DNA of 64,000 nucleotides from Oxyruncus cristatus (taxonomy: Eukaryota > Chordata > Aves > Passeriformes > Cotingidae), in assembly GCA_013399855.1 (NCBI GenBank), contig VXAY01000779.1, forward strand, positions 225,071-289,070, read 5' to 3'. The notes below the pieces were generated by a model that worked only from the letters and a program-made list of their open reading frames with translations, ran no database searches and was not told where the DNA came from. Position numbers and translations under genes: made by a program. Of the stretch, positions 58,770 through 64,000 are shown one piece after another. The number at the start of each line of letters is the position of its first letter. Within the stretch, counting starts at the first letter, position 1.

Positions 58770-61700
58770 TATACATAATTCATGTGTCTGGGTTTGTGAA
58801 CACCCTGGACAAGGTCTTCCGTTTTCAAACTGCAAGGCTGTCACTTGGGGAAGGGGATGCTTTGAGCTTTGGCCTGGCTTGAGGGGTCTGTCAGGCTGCA
58901 GTGGGTGTCGCAGCGAAGGAGCGGGTTTGTCACAGCCGGGAGGTGGCAGTGTGAGTTGTGAGAAATCCCAGCGGCCGGCGCAGAGACTGGTGCTGGGCCC
59001 CAGCTGCTGCTCCCAGGTAGAGGCTGCAGGATGGCTGTGCCAGGCAGTGGGGCTTGGTTTGCAGTATCTCCCCTCTTCTGCAACCCTGCTGTGGGCTCTG
59101 CAACTCCGGTCTCACACAGCTGCTCAGCTCTGGTGAGAATGCAGCTGGTGTTTTCCTCTGAACTCTCCTGCCCTGTTTTCCAGTGCCAGGATCCACCCAA
59201 GACCAGAGCTGCATCTTCTTCCCTTGCAGCCCAAGAGAAGACTGTGCACAAGGAGCTGGGGAGGGCTTTTGCCATGCTCAGCTGAGGGCAGATGCCTGCT
59301 GTGCCTGGCAGTACCGCAGCTCACCCAGCTTCACCCCACGAAGCTCAGCTTCGTGCAGGAGCCCTGTGTGCGTAACCGTTACTAAGCCCCAGGGTCGAGC
59401 TGTTCCTGTACAGCAGAGGCACTGCCAGCTCCTGAGCTCAGCCTAAGTGGCTTGGGCCTTCACATGGGTCCTGGATCCTTCTCGTGAGACGTGCAGACCC
59501 ACTCTTCTGTCCCCAGCACTCTGGGTGCCAGGTCTCCTACTCTTATTAGAAAGCAGCCTTTCTGTCTCCCTCTGAGCTTTGTCTAGTGCTGACCAAGTAA
59601 TAGGGAACCACTTCTTTCTCCATAGCTCAAGGCAGCAGCGGGGCTTGGCTGTTCAGTCCACTTGGGGTGATTCTGCTGGGTGATTCCTGGCTCCTCACTA
59701 GGATTTGCTCACTGCAAATGCTCTGTAGTCCTGTGACAAGCTTCCCAAGTGGATGACACAGGCAGGGGCAGAAGCCTCACCATTGCCCTAAAGCAGGTTG
59801 AATCCAGCTGACTGCAGGAGCCCAAGAGCAGCTCAGAGCAGTGGAGACAGGGTAGTCCTAGTCTGTCCATCCCCAGACCTCCTGAGTGATCTGGTGCTTT
59901 CCGGGCTGCATCACTGTTAACTCCTCTGCCTAGAGGAGTTAATATGGGAAACGCTGTGAGTTAGTCTGCTGTAACACCCAAAAGTGAATGGATGGAGCCC
60001 AAATGCAGTCACGTGTTCAGGGAATGATTTTTTTTGTCATTAAAGCTCCTATCCTTCCCACTCGTCTGTGCTGAACACAGCCTGGACTGGGAAGAAACAG
60101 AACTCACACTGTACTTGCCTGTTGGAGCACTATCAGAGGTAAATTAACTTCTCTGATAAGCATCACTCTAGTAGGAGAGAGCCCTAAGATGGTGCCTTAA
60201 GCAATGTGTGAGTCAGGAAGTGAGGTCTGAGAGCCACCTACACCTCTGAGAGAAATTTTCCTTCACTTAGCTTTTTGCAGGGGCTGTGAGATGGTGGTGT
60301 CATCTCTGGTTCCTGTCAGCCAGAATCAGAACCACTTTGCATACACTAAGCAAAGACAGTAGCAGATGTCACACTTTTTCTTCTTTTATCCTCATCCTGA
60401 AGTATAAATACACCAGGGACAGCCTCTTTCCCAGGCTGGGGAAATTCCTACTTCCTCTTTGCAGGCTAAGAGTTAGACCCTCACCCTGGTTTTGGAAAAC
60501 ACTTGTGACCAAGCCACACAGCTGTCTCTCTGGCAAATGGAGACAGGCACTGCTCGGGGTGAGCTCTGCAAAGTGGGGAGTCTACAGCGATGCACTCACC
60601 CGAGGGGCTCCTCCCTCAATTGGATCTTGGAGGCAATGGTGAGGTGAAGAGTGGGCAGAGATGTGCAGAGCTGGCAAGGAGAGCTTTTCCCATAGCAAGA
60701 AGCTTTTTTGGTACTCACTGCCAAGGGCAATGAACTGTGGGACTGTAGTAGAGCCAGACCCACAGCCCAGCTCAGCTCCCAGAAGAGGCAAGAAGGTCTG
60801 TCTCTGCTAACCACACTTGGGTCTCCAGCAGAAGGAAGTCTGAGCTTGTTGTACTGTCTTCCAGGGCTGGATTGGGCCCCTGTTCCAACACAGCTACGTT
60901 TCTAATGCACATCTCTCTAAGAGAAATATCGTAGGTACGGGTCCTGCTCCTTCCTACTGGTTACAGGTGATGTTTCCACGGGGCTGGGGTTGGTGTCCAG
61001 GCCAGGCTGCCAGCAGGTATTCGACCAGCGTCAGGATGGCTGAGCGCAAGCTTGGCAAGCTAATGGGACTCCCCCTCTCCTTTTTCGAGTTATCAGGAGC
61101 ACTCAGTCATCAGGCAGTTAATGCATCACACAACAGGCCTTTTCTTCTTGGCTCTTACTGACGACTCCCAGGGAGGGGTGAAATGGCCTTGGGGCAGGTG
61201 GGCAACAGAAGCTATCCTGAATCCCATTAAAACATTTAACACCTGCTGAATCGTGCCATTGTCTGGGAGATAAAGGAAAGGGAACAAAGCTGCTCTTGGG
61301 CTTCCCTGACAGAGAGTCTGTAAGGCTCTGCTGTCCCATTGCAGCTGGGGAACCTGAATCCCCTGCAGAGACCCACGTGTCGGGTCTCTGTCTATGTGGG
61401 GAAGGTGGCAATGTTAGGAGACAGTCTTCTGGGTACCCTGCTGCCAGTGTGCACAACCCCTGGTTGGAATCAGGTCCTTCTCCCCTTGTATTCCAGGTAG
61501 GAACCTGGAAAAGTCCTGCCCTGACCAGCCTGCAGTGTCTGTGCAGGCAGGGCTAAGTCTGAAGAGTAAAACCACGAGGGTGATCCTCCCTCTGCCTTTG
61601 GCAAAGCTATGCAGAGACTCTTCATCCCTGGCCTCCCATCTCCAAGGTACTGGGCTTTGCTGGCTCAGCTGTGTTGCTTTGGTGTTTGGGAGTGGGGTCG

Positions 61701-63700
61701 GGTCAGGCCAGGGCACCACGATGGTGCTCTGCTATGAGCAAGTTGGTCTTCATGGGAGAGTGAGGCAGCACAGGCCCTTGGCTGCTGCGAGAAGAGGCTG
61801 AGTCTGCCTTTCCAAGGCCAACCCTGCTGAGGGCATAAACAGGGGCTTGGTCCTGGCTCTGCCAACCTGCCTGGCAGGGAAGAGCACAAGCTGGTAGATG
61901 CTGCCCCGGAGATGCCATAGCCAGGGCAGGTGAAAGACATTCCCCAGGACAGCAGTCCAGTGCAGGGCACCCTGCAAGCTCGGGGGACTTTGCTTTTCTC
62001 CGATTTTCCATAGGGCAGCCCTGTGAGGACAGTATTTGCTGTTACTTGGTGAGTGCTGGGGCCCTGCCCTTGCAGGAGAGAGGCTGGGGTGAGAAAGCAT
62101 TTCTGGCACAGCACATAGCCTTGGAGATGTCTGCTGGAACTGCAGCAGCACCTGTGTGGTGTTGGGGGTTTTTTTGGCTTGTCCAGAAACAGAGGGGGTG
62201 GCCAATCAGCTATGCCAGGAGCTGCTGATCCGCTCTGCTGGTGCATGGCAGGGAGAGATGGGAGTCCTGTCCAGTGCATTTCACACACTAGAAAAGGAGA
62301 AATATGCAAGTCCAGGGATCACAGCCTGCACAGCAGCAAAAGGAGGGGGAGCATCGCATTTTTAGTTTGCACCACAACCCAGCCTAGCGGTGATAGTGCA
62401 TTTCCTTCACTGCCAAAACTACAGAAAAAGGGGATTAGGATGAGCAAGGTCAGCAAGTTGGCATCACTCCAGCCCCTCCCAGTGCCAGGCCTGGGGGACC
62501 CCAACCTGCAGAGGCAGCAGCAGGCAGGAAAGATGAAGCCCGCTTTTCAAAATCCTGACTCTGACAGGGTCAAGTCTCCAAGGAGGAAGAGACATTGGCT
62601 GCTAAGAATCTGCCACTATCCACCTACATTTGGGAACCCATTTACTGCAACCTGCAAGCAAACTCCAGCTCTGGAAAGAGTGATGGTGATGGTTCCTAAA
62701 GCACACCCAGAACTAGGATTCCTGCAGGTGTCCACCGTGTGGGTTAAAGCAGTGCTACCCCCTTCCTCACCCACAAACACACCCATCTACACAAACAAAC
62801 AGGCCAGTGCACTTGCACAAAGGAGCTTCTCCTGCCACCGCAGCTGCACTTCATGCTCTGTTATCCAGGGAGCTGCGGGTGCCAGACTAACCGAGAGAGG
62901 CAGCCCAGCTCCTGCTGGCTGTGGCTGAGATCAGCAGAGGACTGCCAGGGCTGACCAGCATGGCTGGGCACTGCAGGAGTGTGTCTAAACTTCTGTCCCC
63001 ATGGGCTCTGCACGCTGTCCCCAGAGCCAGCATGGGGATGCCTGTACTGGTTACCCTGCTGGGCAGTGACACAGCCAGGATGCAGGAGTGCTGTGACTCT
63101 GGGATGCACTGACCCCAGAGGGAGGCGTGTGCATCCTGTTCTTGCGGCTGCGTTAGCACAGCTGGCTCCTGGCCCGTGTGGCCATGCTGGGAACACTCCC
63201 AAAGATAGCAAGTAGAGGTAGTTTTGTTGAGCTCTGCTTTGCTGCCTGCCTCAGAGGTCTGTGGGCTCCTCTAAATGAAGTGTGAGCATCTCCCTAGTGT
63301 GCCCAAGGGATTTTCAGCATGAATAGGGGGATTGGGGTGACGACTGGCACTCAGTGTCAGACTACTTGGGGTAGGCACCACTAGATTTGCTTTTCTGCCC
63401 TAGAATCTCAGTGTTCCCTCACCTTTCAGCAGCCCAAAACACTGCAAGCAAGCCATCACCATCCTAGAGCTGCCCAGATAGGGTACCCTCACACCTGCTT
63501 CCCCAGGCCCCCTGCTCTCCTCTCACCCCTGCTGCAAAGTGAGCCAGGCAGGTGGGTGGAAAAGTGACAGCTGGTGTTGTTCCAGTGCAGGTTAATGAAT
63601 GTCTCCTCCTCTCCCCCCGACCTCCTCCTCCCCACCACCCCAGCACCCAGGCTCCTGGCTCCTATCAGCCCATCAGGCTCCCATTAACAAAGGCAGCCCT
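58770..63700. other. CFAP65-CRYBA2 intergenic region, no gene seen
   Basis: About 5 kb of unique DNA. Open frames up to 249 codons (62179-62928, +) lack similarity or splice support. In human this interval carries MIR375, but I found neither its mature sequence nor its complement here. No interspersed repeat was recognised. Confidence 0.55.
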
Positions 63701-64000
63701 GGAGAGTTTGCATAGAGACCTGCTCTGCCTCTAATCTAGGTGGGCTAATCACCTCCCTTGCCCAGCCTGCCTTCCCTGGGTCAATATTTGCTCTGAGCAA
63801 ACACAGAGCTGTGACAGGTGTGCTGGGGAGAAGGCTCGCCGCCGCCAGCCCAGCCCTCTCGCCTGTCTCTGCTCAGTCACATCTCTCCGGCCCCCCGATC
63901 ACCGGCCAGCCAGCGCTATTTTTATCAGGACTATAAAAGCCCCATCCAGCCAGCGTCACCCTCATTTTCTGCTCGTGAGCCAGCGGGGGAAGGTGAAGCC
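63700..64000 (+). promoter_or_regulatory. CRYBA2: TATA promoter, probably of CRYBA2
   Basis: A TATA box CTATAAAAGC (63932-63939 core) predicts a start near 63962, so the last ~40 bases would be 5'UTR. Upstream are a perfect 15-base palindrome TTTGCTCTGAGCAAA (63787-63801) and TGCTCAGTCA (63870-63879), both resembling half Maf-response elements used in lens crystallin promoters. Human synteny places CRYBA2 (beta-A2 crystallin) next on this strand. No coding sequence is in the window, so identity rests on position and promoter type. Confidence 0.5.

Noticed and set aside
62179..62928. 249-codon + frame before CRYBA2
   Set aside because: No recognisable family, mixed composition, and no promoter or splice context. 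Most likely chance.

Overview
The window reads as avian nuclear DNA. It contains three tandem same-strand vertebrate loci, all transcribed on +, with short spliceosomal introns, CpG-rich promoters (two interrupted by runs of N) and several CR1 LINE fragments typical of sauropsids. A hedgehog gene, an MNX-type homeobox gene and CFAP65 in this order match the vertebrate IHH region (human 2q35 has IHH - CFAP65 - CRYBA2). The MNX gene is the MNX2/MNR2 paralogue known from birds and absent from placental mammals. The bird order could not be determined.

Layout. 1-432 is the end of an IHH intron. 433-1094 is the last IHH exon, encoding the self-splicing/cholesterol-transferase half, and a probable 3'UTR runs to about 2440. 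About 2.4-14.7 kb is gene-free and holds several AT-rich blocks dense in TAAT-type homeodomain sites. 14.76-23.35 kb is MNX2: CCAAT/GC-box/TATA-like promoter, three coding exons and a 299-residue protein. 23.35-26.1 kb is spacer. 26.1-27.2 kb is a pyrimidine-rich CpG island with an RFX X-box, the likely CFAP65 promoter, partly hidden by a 259-base gap. 26.5-57.6 kb is CFAP65, for which I worked out 32 exons that join in phase into a 1,780-residue protein. 57.6-63.7 kb is gene-free apart from a possible alternative last CFAP65 exon and poly(A) signal. The final ~200 bases look like a TATA promoter, by synteny that of the lens gene CRYBA2.

The genes do not form a pathway together. IHH is a secreted morphogen of bone and gut, MNX2 a motor-neuron transcription factor, and CFAP65 a structural protein of motile cilia and sperm flagella. 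The IHH-MNX2 pair mirrors the SHH-MNX1 pair elsewhere in vertebrates, so it is probably an ancient linkage.

The least explained part is CFAP65 introns 21 to 24, where the minus strand carries coding-like pieces, two of which join in phase across consensus splice signals. I could not identify them. Also notable: an antisense CR1 fragment runs right up to (and probably supplies) a CFAP65 splice acceptor, and miR-375, expected here from human synteny, was not found.
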